Assembly: GCA_947591245.1 (NCBI GenBank) | Contig: CANQCY010000006.1 | Location: 18,268 to 82,267 of the forward strand | Source: an uncultured Lachnospiraceae bacterium | GTDB taxonomy: Bacteria > Bacillota > Clostridia > Lachnospirales > Lachnospiraceae | DNA: 64,000 nt | Reading direction: 5' to 3' | Shown here: in pieces, positions 26,855 through 35,096 of the stretch | Layout of the letters: each line of letters starts with the position of its first letter | Numbering within the stretch: position 1 is the stretch's first letter | The notes under the pieces: generated by a model | What the model was told of the DNA's origin: nothing | Databases searched by the model: none | What the model saw: the letters and a program-made list of their open reading frames with translations, nothing else | Program-made: the position numbers and the translations under genes

Positions 26855-28012
26855 TTATATTGTTTCATTTCTGCCGGACAGGCGCCCTGTAATGCAAAAA
26901 TCCCTTTCCAACGATATAATTTCTATATCAGACAGCTGGCGCGCCTCATCCATCTTTGCAAACCCGCTCCCCTCTATCGGCGATTTTGCCTCTTTCCCGC
27001 CAATCAGCTTCGGGGCAATATATGCGTATACCCGGTTCACAAGGCCTGTCCGGAGAAGCGATCCGTGAATGGTTCCCCCGCCTTCCGCCAGCACGCTGTC
27101 GATCTTTCTCTTCCCCAGTTCGCAAAACAGGTCGGCGAGCGGCACATGATCGTCCGCATCCAGCCTGATCACTTCCACCCCCGCCTCCCGCAGCAGCTCT
27201 TCTTTTGTCCCACCCTTTGAAACATTTGGCTGTTCAACAGTTTGAGCGGCACAGGCAACCATTGTCGGTATCTCCTTCGCCGTCTGCACGATCCGGCTCT
27301 CCAGCGGAATCCGCAAATGAGTATCGCAAATGATACGAACCGGATCCACTCCATTCCACATCCGGCAGTTTAACATCGGATCATCCGCAATCACCGTATC
27401 CACGCCTGCCATGATGGCAGAATATTTCTTGCGCAGAAGCTGCACATGCTCTCTCGCTTTTTCGCCGGTTACCCATTTGGAATCCCCGGTAAACGCGGCT
27501 ATTTTGCCATCCAGCGTCATAGCATATTTCATCGCCACATATGGCGCGCCCGAAGTGATGTAATGAAAGAAAATTTCGTTCAGACGCATGCACTCTTCTT
27601 CCAGTATGCCCACCGTAACTTCAATTCCATGCTCCCGCAGTATCCTGACGCCATTTCCCGCCACTTTGGGGTTTGGATCCAGCGCGCCGACAAACACGCG
27701 CCCGATGCCCTTTTCAATGATAATATCGGTACATGGCGGTGTTTTTCCATGATGGCAGCACGGTTCCAGCGTGACATACAGGTCGGCGCCTCTTACCTCT
27801 TCCCCGCAGCCAGCCAGCGCATTGCGCTCCGCATGAAACCCGCCGTATTCCTCATGGCAGCCCTCCGCCACGACGCAGCCCTCCCGAACCGCGACACACC
27901 CCACCATCGGATTCGGCGACGTATGCCCCATCGCACTCTGCGCCAGTTCGAGCGCCCGCTTCATATGTATTTCATGCATTCCTTTTCCTTCATGAGTTTC
28001 CTGTGCGTTCAT
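26855..28012 (-). CDS. ribD: Riboflavin deaminase/reductase RibD
   Basis: Bifunctional pyrimidine deaminase and reductase. Residues about 15-155 are the cytidine-deaminase fold with zinc ligands H-A-E-R-N-A and T-L-E-P-C-C-H-H-G-K-T-P-P-C; residues 160-385 are the reductase (K-Y-A-M-T-L-D-G-K-I-A, later L-A-E-G-G-G-T). Total 385 residues from the ATG at 28012 (GGGGGA upstream); the ATG at 27979, with AAGGA upstream, is an equally good start. It lies 26 bases after dtd, leaving no room for an FMN riboswitch directly in front. Confidence 0.97.
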   Translation of the reverse strand: MNAQETHEGKGMHEIHMKRALELAQSAMGHTSPNPMVGCVAVREGCVVAEGCHEEYGGFHAERNALAGCGEEVRGADLYVTLEPCCHHGKTPPCTDIIIEKGIGRVFVGALDPNPKVAGNGVRILREHGIEVTVGILEEECMRLNEIFFHYITSGAPYVAMKYAMTLDGKIAAFTGDSKWVTGEKAREHVQLLRKKYSAIMAGVDTVIADDPMLNCRMWNGVDPVRIICDTHLRIPLESRIVQTAKEIPTMVACAAQTVEQPNVSKGGTKEELLREAGVEVIRLDADDHVPLADLFCELGKRKIDSVLAEGGGTIHGSLLRTGLVNRVYAYIAPKLIGGKEAKSPIEGSGFAKMDEARQLSDIEIISLERDFCITGRLSGRNETI

Positions 28013-28038
28013 GCCGGTCCCCCATTCCTTTTTTATTA

Positions 28039-28488
28039 TTATAATATATCCTCACTGTCCAAAATAATTGTAAACGGTCCGTCATTCAGTAAATCTATTT
28101 TCATATCTGCACCGAATTCCCCTTGCTCCACCACGGGAATTTTCTCACGGCACTTCTGTACAATATAATCATACAGCCGCTCTGCTTCATCCGGTTTTGC
28201 CGCTCCCGTAAAGGACGGGCGGTTCCCCTTCCTGCAGTCCGCATACAATGTAAACTGAGAAACTAAAAGCAATCCGCCCCCGACGTCAGATAGCGCCAGA
28301 TTGGTCTTGCCCTCGCCATCCTCAAAAATCCGCATATTAACCAGCTTCTTTATAAGCTTGTCAGCAACCTGCTCATCATCTCCCACGCCGATTCCGATCA
28401 ATACCAAAAAACCTTTTTCAATACTGCCTTTTACTTCATGATCAATCCTCACGGACGCCCGCCCAACTCTCTGAATTACAAATCTCAT
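28039..28488 (-). CDS. dtd: D-aminoacyl-tRNA deacylase
   Basis: Hydrolyses D-amino acids mis-attached to tRNA. The 149-residue length is exact for the family; motifs are M-R-F-V-I-Q-R-V at the start, the catalytic-strand S-Q-F-T-L-Y-A-D with nearby K-G-N-R-P-S-F, and the G-P-F-T-I end. Start at 28488 with AGGAGG 6 bases upstream. It appears to be cotranscribed with ribD. Confidence 0.97.
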   Translation of the reverse strand: MRFVIQRVGRASVRIDHEVKGSIEKGFLVLIGIGVGDDEQVADKLIKKLVNMRIFEDGEGKTNLALSDVGGGLLLVSQFTLYADCRKGNRPSFTGAAKPDEAERLYDYIVQKCREKIPVVEQGEFGADMKIDLLNDGPFTIILDSEDIL

Positions 28489-28540
28489 ATATCCTCCTTT
28501 TTGCAAACTCCGGCGCCAGCCTGCCGGACATCATTCGTCT

Positions 28541-29368
28541 TTACGCTTCGGGCCGCACCCACGCGCCATCTGCCGACGCATGTTTCCATTTATCCTTTGC
28601 TTCCTCGTAAGATATGACCGACATATATTGAAAATCGCTGCTTGTTTTTAATGCTTTATATATTGTTTTCAGCGGCGCCCAGCGCCGATTATGCTTTGGA
28701 TCGCCAGAATCCGTGAGGAACGCCTCATCTGTGTCGCTATTATATAAAAACAGCGTCACATAATGCCCCGGCGTGTCCTGCCAATAACTATCATCTTCGT
28801 AGCTGGAAACGAGTACGAGCATCGACTGGCTCTCCGACATGGCGGCTTGAAATTTGCCATAAGACGACGGTTTTTCTCCTAATTTCACTTCAAATCCAAG
28901 CTGCGCCATTGCCCTTCGCATAAACTGCCATGCAATGGCTCCGCCTCCCCCATAATACGTATTTTTTTTCGTCCACTGGTACATATCAAAAGGGGTGCAT
29001 TTGTACGGCGTCAGGGTACAGTAAATATTTGCCATCCCGCATAATCCGCAGCCAAAACCGCCAAAAGAGCGTCCGTCATAAAATTCCACCCCCCATTTTC
29101 CGGACCACGCACGCCTCTGTTTCCATGACTTCGGCCCCTGCAAAAAAGAGTAAACGCCATCCTCCGGATTGGCTGTCGGTTCCGGCGCTGTAAAGACTGC
29201 TTGTCCCGAAACAGGCTCGATATTTTTCAAATATTGCGTATCCGCAATCACGGTAGCGGGTTCCGTCTTCCTGGAATTTCCGGCGCGATTTCCCAAAATC
29301 AGAAGCGGCGCCAGCGCCAGTACCACGGCAGAAAGAAGAATCCATTTACCCTTTTTGTATCTGCTCAT
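28541..29368 (-). CDS. Secreted or membrane-anchored C39-like peptidase
   Basis: About 275 residues with one N-terminal membrane segment (residues 8-27) preceded by lysines, a short linker, and a papain-like C39-type domain: Cys in G-C-G-L-C-G-M-A-N near 107-110, His in P-G-H-Y-V-T-L near 202, and Asp in T-D-S-G-D-P near 220. It could cleave peptides at the cell surface or be a non-classical amidase; no export ABC partner is nearby. The GTG at 29383 overlaps the ylmH stop; I prefer the ATG at 29368 with GAGG 9 bases upstream. Confidence 0.75.
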   Translation of the reverse strand: MSRYKKGKWILLSAVVLALAPLLILGNRAGNSRKTEPATVIADTQYLKNIEPVSGQAVFTAPEPTANPEDGVYSFLQGPKSWKQRRAWSGKWGVEFYDGRSFGGFGCGLCGMANIYCTLTPYKCTPFDMYQWTKKNTYYGGGGAIAWQFMRRAMAQLGFEVKLGEKPSSYGKFQAAMSESQSMLVLVSSYEDDSYWQDTPGHYVTLFLYNSDTDEAFLTDSGDPKHNRRWAPLKTIYKALKTSSDFQYMSVISYEEAKDKWKHASADGAWVRPEA

Positions 29369-29379
29369 CCGCATAAACC

Positions 29380-30126
29380 TCACACATATTTTTCGATTGC
29401 TACAGTAAACCTTCCCTTTTTCGTCTCCCGGACCACGCCGGCATATACAAATTTTCCATACCCCCGAACGCTCACGACGTCGCCTTCTTTCAATATGCCG
29501 CTATTATTTACAAATTGCCCGCTGTTTACAAATACCTTTTTTTCCTGAAACAAAGGAATGCATTTTCCGCGGGAAAGGCGATATGCCTTGGCGACCAGCG
29601 CGTCGCACCTCACGGAGGAAAGAATATATTCCTCCCGTTTGCGAACCGGTGCCGCCACTTGGGGGAGCTCGTCTATTTCTATACAAACCACATTTGTATG
29701 TCGTATTTTTGTCAGATTTCCGCAAATATACTCTTTCATATTTTTCAGGCAAAAGAAATAGCATTCTTTGTCCTTCACCCGGATATCTCCGATCACGTTC
29801 CTCTCAATCCCCAGATTCATTAAAGCTCCCAGTATGTCGCGATGCCCGACCGTTTCCGCAAATTTTGGCGCCGCCGGACGGCAGTAAATGCAGCTGATCG
29901 GAAATTCCTCCGCATAACCAAGCAGATCCTCGCAGCCAAATCTCAGGATCTGACGTTCTGCATCCTCGCAGCCCCCAAACATAGAATATTCCACAAATGA
30001 TATTTCGTTTCTGATCTGGAAAAACTCGTCTATTTCTGCCGGGGACAAAAACTGTGTAAATGTATAATACCCTTTTTGGTAACAAGTATTTGCAAGTTCT
30101 TTGAACCGCCGTTTATTGTCAGTCAT
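29380..30126 (-). CDS. ylmH: YlmH-like S4-domain RNA-binding protein
   Basis: About 248 residues, close to the usual YlmH length. The N-terminal two thirds is the YlmH fold (K-R-R-F-K-E-L-A, F-L-S-P-A-E, F-G-C-E-D, A-L-M-N-L-G-I-E-R-N-V-I-G-D-I); the C-terminal 60 residues are an S4 RNA-binding domain (S-S-V-R-C-D-A-L-V-A-K-A, V-F-V-N-S-G-Q, G-D-V-V-S-V-R-G-Y-G-K). Family members act in cell division clusters and in ribosome rescue. Start chosen at 30126 behind GAGG; a longer frame to 30276 extends past the likely transcription start. Confidence 0.9.
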   Translation of the reverse strand: MTDNKRRFKELANTCYQKGYYTFTQFLSPAEIDEFFQIRNEISFVEYSMFGGCEDAERQILRFGCEDLLGYAEEFPISCIYCRPAAPKFAETVGHRDILGALMNLGIERNVIGDIRVKDKECYFFCLKNMKEYICGNLTKIRHTNVVCIEIDELPQVAAPVRKREEYILSSVRCDALVAKAYRLSRGKCIPLFQEKKVFVNSGQFVNNSGILKEGDVVSVRGYGKFVYAGVVRETKKGRFTVAIEKYV

Positions 30127-30274
30127 CACATCCTCTTTTCCGAGACGAACCCGGATATCCAAAATACCCGTCCGCCCTGCCCGCTTATTCTGCGAATCCA
30201 ATGTCTTGCCAGATTTTTCCTTTTGGTGCAAGCACAAAAGGCATTTGGCTCTTTTGCCCTTTGACCCTGACATC

Positions 30275-30303
30275 ATTCTATCATCTTAACGCAAGAATTG
30301 CAA
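30275..30303 (-). promoter_or_regulatory. Sigma-A promoter for ylmH and downstream genes
   Basis: Minus strand TTGCAA (30303-30298), 17 bases, TAGAAT (30280-30275), about 150 bases before the ylmH ATG. This may drive the ylmH-C39-dtd-rib run of genes. The nearby bases 30259-30276 partly match the 24-bp repeat found near 62.5 and 63.6 kb. Confidence 0.55.
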
Positions 30304-30336
30304 GCCACCCATTTCTGGCGCTCCATATCCCTTCCG

Positions 30337-31140
30337 TCAAACCGAAAACATTACATCCAGAAGCATCATGACGGCAAACCCCACGACAATGCCCATTGTA
30401 GCGTAATAAGGACGAGCCTGCTTGTTCTCCTGACACTCCGGTATCAATTCATGTACCGCCACCAGTATCATTGCCCCTGCTGCAAAAGCAAGCGCATACG
30501 GGAGTATAGTCCTGATATGGGTCACAAGAACCGCCCCGACGACTCCCGATACCGGCTCCACGATTCCGGACGCCTGCCCTAACAAAAAGCATCTTTTCCG
30601 CGAATACCCCTCGCGCCGCAGCGGAATTGACACAGCGGCGCCCTCCGGAAAATTCTGCAGGCCGATGCCGACCGCCACCGTAACCGCTCCCATCAGCCCT
30701 TCCGCAGAATAAGCGTCCTTCAATATGCCAAATGCGACGCCGACGGCAAGCCCCTCCGGAATATTATGAAGTGTAATTGATAAAATAAGCATAATAATCC
30801 GGTTTAATTTTTCGTCCGGCGCTCCCTGCATGCTGTCAACTCTTCTTCGCATCTTCGATACCGCCTTATCCGAAAGCCACATGAAAACCGCGCCGCTCAA
30901 AAAACCGATGGTCGCCACAATATACGCCGGCGTCTTAAGCGTCTGCTCTGCCGTCTCGATCGCCGGTTGAAGCAGGGACCAAAAGCTTGCCGCTATCATT
31001 ACGCCCGCCGAAAACCCGAGCATCAGGTTAAGCAGTGTGGGACTTGGCTTTCTGAAAAACAAGACCGTTGCCGCACCGAGCGCCGTCACCGCCCATGTCC
31101 CCATTGTTGCAATAAGCGCCATATAAATAAAATGCTCCAT
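30337..31140 (-). CDS. ZIP family divalent metal transporter
   Basis: Membrane protein of 267 residues with about eight helices. Helix 4 carries the metal-site signature H-N-I-P-E-G-L-A-V-G-V-A, helix 5 the matching Q-N-F-P-E-G-A-A-V-S-I-P, both diagnostic of ZIP (ZupT-like) importers of zinc, iron or manganese. No regulator is adjacent. GGGGGAGGG lies 7 bases before the ATG. Confidence 0.93.
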   Translation of the reverse strand: MEHFIYMALIATMGTWAVTALGAATVLFFRKPSPTLLNLMLGFSAGVMIAASFWSLLQPAIETAEQTLKTPAYIVATIGFLSGAVFMWLSDKAVSKMRRRVDSMQGAPDEKLNRIIMLILSITLHNIPEGLAVGVAFGILKDAYSAEGLMGAVTVAVGIGLQNFPEGAAVSIPLRREGYSRKRCFLLGQASGIVEPVSGVVGAVLVTHIRTILPYALAFAAGAMILVAVHELIPECQENKQARPYYATMGIVVGFAVMMLLDVMFSV

Positions 31141-31225
31141 AATAGACCCTCCCCCTTATTATCATATCTTTTATACATAAATAAGGTTACACAATGCGCC
31201 AGGCATTATATGGCATCTGCAAAAT

Positions 31226-31254
31226 TTGAAATTTTTCCGTTCTTATGTTATAAT
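31226..31254 (+). promoter_or_regulatory. Sigma-A promoter for the 31312 gene and amylase
   Basis: TTGAAA, 17 bases, TATAAT: near consensus, about 58 bases before the start codon. Confidence 0.75.
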
Positions 31255-31311
31255 ATCTCTGAAGTTAAAAGGTATTTTACCAAAAAATAGTACAAGGAGC
31301 GATGCTGCAAA

Positions 31312-32673
31312 ATGAAAAAAAGAAATATTCTATGTATGCTGCTTGCCGTTACGCTGATTGCATCAAACTGCTACTCAGCCGGCGCTGCAAAAAAAACCGT
31401 CCTCTCTTTTAAGAAACTTACGTTATACGAGGGGCAAAAGAAAAAAATAACATTCAAAAACAAGAACAAAAAAGCGACATATACTTATACCTCATCGGCA
31501 AAGGAAAAAGTATCGGTCAGTAAATCCGGCGTGATTACTGCCAAAAAACAGGGAAAGGTGAAAATCACGGTGAAAGAAAAGTTAAAAAAACGCCCGAAAA
31601 AAACGGCAAAGAAGATCGGAACAATTTCGGTCACGTGCAAAAAAAAGGCGGCTCTGCCGACGACGCCGGCTCCTGTGAGCCAGACCTCTTCCCCACAAAC
31701 CCCGCCCCCGGATCCCGCTACGGCAATGCCGGATCCCGCTACGGCAACGCCGGATCCAACTGCACCGTCGCAGGAAACGCAAAAACCGGCGGAAACGCCT
31801 TCGCCGACGCCTGACTTATATACCAAAAAAGTCCTTTCTGTTCATTTAACCGAATCCGATCTCTACACCGTCGAGGGAAGCACTTGCCGCGTCGATATGC
31901 AGTATTTTAGCGCCGACGCTTCCAGCGAATACTTTAACGGCGCCACGGAAAAAGAAGGTACGGCGGTGATTAAGGATTACACGGAAGGCAGTAAACAGCT
32001 TTGTTCAAGATATATTCTTTCGGGAACGGATGCGGACGGAAACAAATGCTCTATCTTCATAGAGGATAACGCCACCGCAGACGAAAACGGGAATTTTACG
32101 ACCAAGCCGACGATTATCACAGACAGCAAAGCCCTCGCTTTTCTGGAAACAGCAGACCTTCAGGGACGAATTACCGACCACGGGGATAATCAAAAAACGA
32201 TCGACATTTTCTGGAACGAGTCAAATACAGAGCCTGTTGCCCCGCCTAAGGCCATACGCCCCGACGACAGCCTGAAATACGATAAAGAGATTTTAACCTT
32301 TTCAATCGAGATCGGCCCCTCAGACCAGGTGAACGGAACTGCCGGCTGGGCTTCCATGATACATTTCGGCGCTTCTTCGGACTGCGAAAACTTTAAGGGA
32401 ACGATCGTCGCCGACTGCGTCGATACAAGACTGCAGTTTGACGGGCAGCTGGAGACGCTTTCTGCGAGATATATTCTCTCCGGAACAGACGGAAACGGCA
32501 ATCCATGTAATATTTATGTGGAAAACAACGGCATTTCCGAAAACGGCGTCATGGTAACCGAACCGATTGTCATTACAGATTCCCCTGACTACGCATGGAT
32601 TGAAACCGCGCCGCTTCACGGTACAACAAGCTGGTCGCCGGGACTGAATATTCATATATTAACAGCAGAGTAA
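31312..32673 (+). CDS. Secreted protein: Ig-like domain and two DUF3237-like domains
   Basis: Protein of 453 residues: signal peptide (1-26), lysine-rich Ig-like domain (about 30-115), Pro/Thr linker (118-170), then two tandem copies of a beta-barrel-like domain of about 125 residues. Each copy has the L-x-S/A-R-Y-I-L-S-G-T-D core (L-C-S-R-Y-I-L-S-G-T-D and L-S-A-R-Y-I-L-S-G-T-D), followed by C-x-I-x-x-E/N-N and P-x-I-I/V-T-D-S. The core resembles DUF3237, a family without firm function. The same N-terminal module occurs on two esterases in this window. Cotranscription with the downstream GH13 gene (18-base gap) suggests a carbohydrate role. Confidence 0.75.
   Translation: MKKRNILCMLLAVTLIASNCYSAGAAKKTVLSFKKLTLYEGQKKKITFKNKNKKATYTYTSSAKEKVSVSKSGVITAKKQGKVKITVKEKLKKRPKKTAKKIGTISVTCKKKAALPTTPAPVSQTSSPQTPPPDPATAMPDPATATPDPTAPSQETQKPAETPSPTPDLYTKKVLSVHLTESDLYTVEGSTCRVDMQYFSADASSEYFNGATEKEGTAVIKDYTEGSKQLCSRYILSGTDADGNKCSIFIEDNATADENGNFTTKPTIITDSKALAFLETADLQGRITDHGDNQKTIDIFWNESNTEPVAPPKAIRPDDSLKYDKEILTFSIEIGPSDQVNGTAGWASMIHFGASSDCENFKGTIVADCVDTRLQFDGQLETLSARYILSGTDGNGNPCNIYVENNGISENGVMVTEPIVITDSPDYAWIETAPLHGTTSWSPGLNIHILTAE
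31708..31757 (+). repeat. Tandem 21-bp repeat in linker
   Basis: Two 21-base units (31708-31728, 31729-31749) differing at one base, plus the start of a third, each beginning CCGGATCC. They encode the P-D-P-A-T-A units of the Pro/Thr linker and could vary in number by slippage without breaking the frame. Confidence 0.85.
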
Positions 32674-32691
32674 AAAGGAGGAAAACACATT

Positions 32692-34092
32692 ATGGCCTGG
32701 TATGATGAAGCAATCTTTTATCACATTTACCCTCTTGGGCTTTGTGATGCTCCGAAAGAAAATACGTACGAAGAACCCGTCCACAGACTGAATTCCCTGA
32801 TCCCATGGATCAGCCATATAAAAGAGATCGGCTGCAACGCCATTTATATCGGACCGCTCTTTGAATCAGTCGGACACGGGTATGAGACGACAGATTACAA
32901 AAAACTTGACAGCCGCCTCGGAGACAACGACGATCTCACAAATTTTGTAGCGAAATGCCACGAGCTTGGAATCCGTGTCATTTTGGACGGCGTTTTCAAC
33001 CACACAGGACGGGATTTCTTTGCGTTTAAGGACATTCAAAAAAATCGCGAAGGCTCTGCTTACAGAGACTGGTACTGCAATGTAAATTTTGGCGGAAACA
33101 CAGAATATAACGACGGTTTTTCTTATGAAAACTGGGGCGGCTACAATCTCCTTGTAAAGCTGAACCAGCGCAATCCCGCCGTCCGTGATTATATTTGCGA
33201 TGTCATCCGCTTCTGGGTCAGCGAATTTGACATTGACGGAATACGGCTTGATGCCGCCGATGTACTTGATTTTGAATATATGAAGGCGCTGCGCCATGTG
33301 GCAAATGAAGTAAAACCGGACTTCTGGCTCATGGGCGAAGTCATCCACGGCGATTACACAAGATGGGTCAATGAAGGAACGCTTCATTCAGTAACGAATT
33401 ACCATCTTCACAAGGCTCTCTACTCCGGCCACAATGAACATAATTACTTCGAGATCGCGCACACGGTAAAACGACTGTACGAAATGGGCGGAAACCGTAT
33501 AGACGGTTTGAAGCTGTACAATTTTACAGACAATCATGACGTTGAGAGAATTATGACTAAACTGGTAAATAAAGCGCATTTTACGCCGGTTCACATACTG
33601 CTTTATACGCTTCCCGGCATTCCGTCCATTTACTACGGTTCGGAGTTCGGCATTGAAGGAAAGAAGGAGGCTCATTCAGACGCTTCCCTCCGCCCGGCCT
33701 TGAATCTTGACGATTATAAGGACGCCGTCGCCTCGAACCCCTGCACCAAGCTTATCGCAAGGCTTGGCGAGATACGCAGCCGAGTTCCGGCGCTCTCCTA
33801 TGGCGAATATAGGGAACTTATCCTGACCAACCGGCAATACGCGTTTTCCCGGCATATGGACGGACAGAACGCCATCATCACAGTCAACAACGATGACAGC
33901 GATTATGTAATGACTGTGTCCGCCGACTGTTCCGACGAATACATCGGAATGCTGTCCGGACAGAAGGTCTCTGTCTCAAACGGAACAATTACAGTCAATA
34001 TACGGGCAAATTCCGGCGATATCTGGGCGCCTGCAGATCAGGCCGATCCGGCCGAAAATCTTTCTGATCTGACGGATACCTCCTCATTGTAA
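32692..34092 (+). CDS. GH13 alpha-amylase family enzyme, cytoplasmic
   Basis: Glycoside hydrolase of 466 residues without signal peptide. All four GH13 regions are present: D-G-V-F-N-H-T-G, G-I-R-L-D-A-A-D (nucleophile Asp), G-E-V-I-H-G-D (acid/base Glu), and T-D-N-H-D (stabiliser Asp), followed by a small beta-sandwich C-domain. It likely hydrolyses maltodextrins or related alpha-glucans inside the cell; whether it is a cyclomaltodextrinase, neopullulanase or maltogenic type is not clear. AAAGGAGG lies 10 bases before the ATG. The last 20 residues are acidic and atypical. Confidence 0.92.
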   Translation: MAWYDEAIFYHIYPLGLCDAPKENTYEEPVHRLNSLIPWISHIKEIGCNAIYIGPLFESVGHGYETTDYKKLDSRLGDNDDLTNFVAKCHELGIRVILDGVFNHTGRDFFAFKDIQKNREGSAYRDWYCNVNFGGNTEYNDGFSYENWGGYNLLVKLNQRNPAVRDYICDVIRFWVSEFDIDGIRLDAADVLDFEYMKALRHVANEVKPDFWLMGEVIHGDYTRWVNEGTLHSVTNYHLHKALYSGHNEHNYFEIAHTVKRLYEMGGNRIDGLKLYNFTDNHDVERIMTKLVNKAHFTPVHILLYTLPGIPSIYYGSEFGIEGKKEAHSDASLRPALNLDDYKDAVASNPCTKLIARLGEIRSRVPALSYGEYRELILTNRQYAFSRHMDGQNAIITVNNDDSDYVMTVSADCSDEYIGMLSGQKVSVSNGTITVNIRANSGDIWAPADQADPAENLSDLTDTSSL

Positions 34093-34155
34093 TACGTGTT
34101 TGCGCGCTTGACATGGATTGAAATAAAATTGCAGAAAGAACATTCTAATACGCAA

Positions 34156-34199
34156 AACGGCGCGAAACCCGAACCTTCATGATTCGATTTCGCGCCGTT
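34156..34199 (-). terminator. Terminator after tRNA-Leu
   Basis: Perfect 12-bp arms (34156-34167 and 34188-34199, core GGCGCG) with a 20-base loop that pairs further; on the minus strand the stem is followed by TTT. It ends 3 bases beyond the tRNA 3' end. It may also stop transcription from the GH13 gene, though the plus side lacks a T-run. Confidence 0.75.
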
Positions 34200-34202
34200 C
34201 AC

Positions 34203-34285
34203 TGCGGAGTATGGGACTTGAACCCACACGTCTCTGAGACACATGATCCTTAGTCATGCCTGTCTACCAATTCCAGCAACTCCGC
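34203..34285 (-). tRNA. tRNA-Leu(AAG)
   Basis: 83 bases, no encoded CCA. Acceptor GCGGAGT pairs with ACTCCGC and discriminator A; long variable arm typical of leucine; T-loop GGTTCAAGTCC. The anticodon stem CATGA/TCATG encloses loop CTAAGGA with U33 correctly placed, so the anticodon is AAG (reads CUU; more if A34 becomes inosine). It has its own promoter and terminator. Confidence 0.93.
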
Positions 34286-34329
34286 ATGCGATAAAATGCA
34301 TTTTAGAAGCATATTTTCGCCACTTGTTT

Positions 34330-34358
34330 ATATTACCAAATTTTTAAGAAGTTGTCAA
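34330..34358 (-). promoter_or_regulatory. Promoter of tRNA-Leu
   Basis: Minus strand TTGACA (34358-34353), 17 bases, TAATAT (34335-34330), about 45 bases before the tRNA 5' end. Confidence 0.75.
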
Positions 34359-34430
34359 ATACTTTTTATTATTCATTTATCAAAAAGCGCCCTTTTTACA
34401 GCCTGATGCCCGCAGATCGCTCCGCCGCTT

Positions 34431-34787
34431 TTATGCAAGCTTGCTCTTTGCCACATCTACAAGCGCAGTAAATCCTTCGGGATCGCTGATCGCCATTTCG
34501 GAAAGCATCTTACGGTTAATCTCAATCTCTGCCAGCTTTAATCCATGCATAAACTTGCTGTAAGAGAGACCATTCATGCGAGCCGCCGCATTAATTCTGG
34601 CGATCCAGAGCTGACGGAACTGTCTCTTCCGCTGCTTTCTGCCTGTATATGAAGTCTCCAAAGCACGCATTACCGACTGCTTTGCCACGCGGTACTGTTT
34701 TGATCTGGCTCCCCTATAACCCTTCGCTAATTTTAATACTCTTTTATGTTTTTTCTTTGCGTTTAATCCGCCTTTAATTCTAGCCAT
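34431..34787 (-). CDS. rplT: 50S ribosomal protein L20
   Basis: Early assembly protein of the large subunit that binds 23S rRNA; in Firmicutes it represses its own operon through the leader. The 118-residue protein matches the family throughout: [38 protein letters not shown]. Last gene of infC-rpmI-rplT. AGGAGG precedes the ATG. Confidence 0.99.
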   Translation of the reverse strand: MARIKGGLNAKKKHKRVLKLAKGYRGARSKQYRVAKQSVMRALETSYTGRKQRKRQFRQLWIARINAAARMNGLSYSKFMHGLKLAEIEINRKMLSEMAISDPEGFTALVDVAKSKLA

Positions 34788-34850
34788 TTTAAGTTTTACC
34801 TCCTTTAATGAACCAACATAACTGCCAATCTCTAACCAAAAGACGCCTTA

Positions 34851-35054
34851 TTAGATATACGGCATGATCTTCTTCATCGTCTTGACATTTGTATCATCTA
34901 CCAGCGTTGCTTTTCTGAGATTTCTCTTTCTCTTCGTCGTCTTCTTTGTCAAAATATGGCTCTTGTTTGCCTTATTACGAATCAGTTTGCCGGTTCCGGT
35001 TACTTTGAACCGCTTTGCAGCAGCTCTCTTCGTTTTCATTTTCTGTTTTGCCAT
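34851..35054 (-). CDS. rpmI: 50S ribosomal protein L35
   Basis: Small basic ribosomal protein, 67 residues, with the family features [18 protein letters not shown] and [13 protein letters not shown]. It lies between infC and rplT with 42- and 63-base gaps. GGAGGTAATAAC precedes the ATG. Confidence 0.99.
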   Translation of the reverse strand: MAKQKMKTKRAAAKRFKVTGTGKLIRNKANKSHILTKKTTKRKRNLRKATLVDDTNVKTMKKIMPYI

Positions 35055-35096
35055 GTTATTACCTCCATGTTATACTTGATAGACAAAATGCTATCA

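Noticed and set aside
31708..31757. Short tandem repeats as a CRISPR or satellite
   Set aside because: The 21-bp units are in frame and encode a Pro/Thr linker; no spacers.
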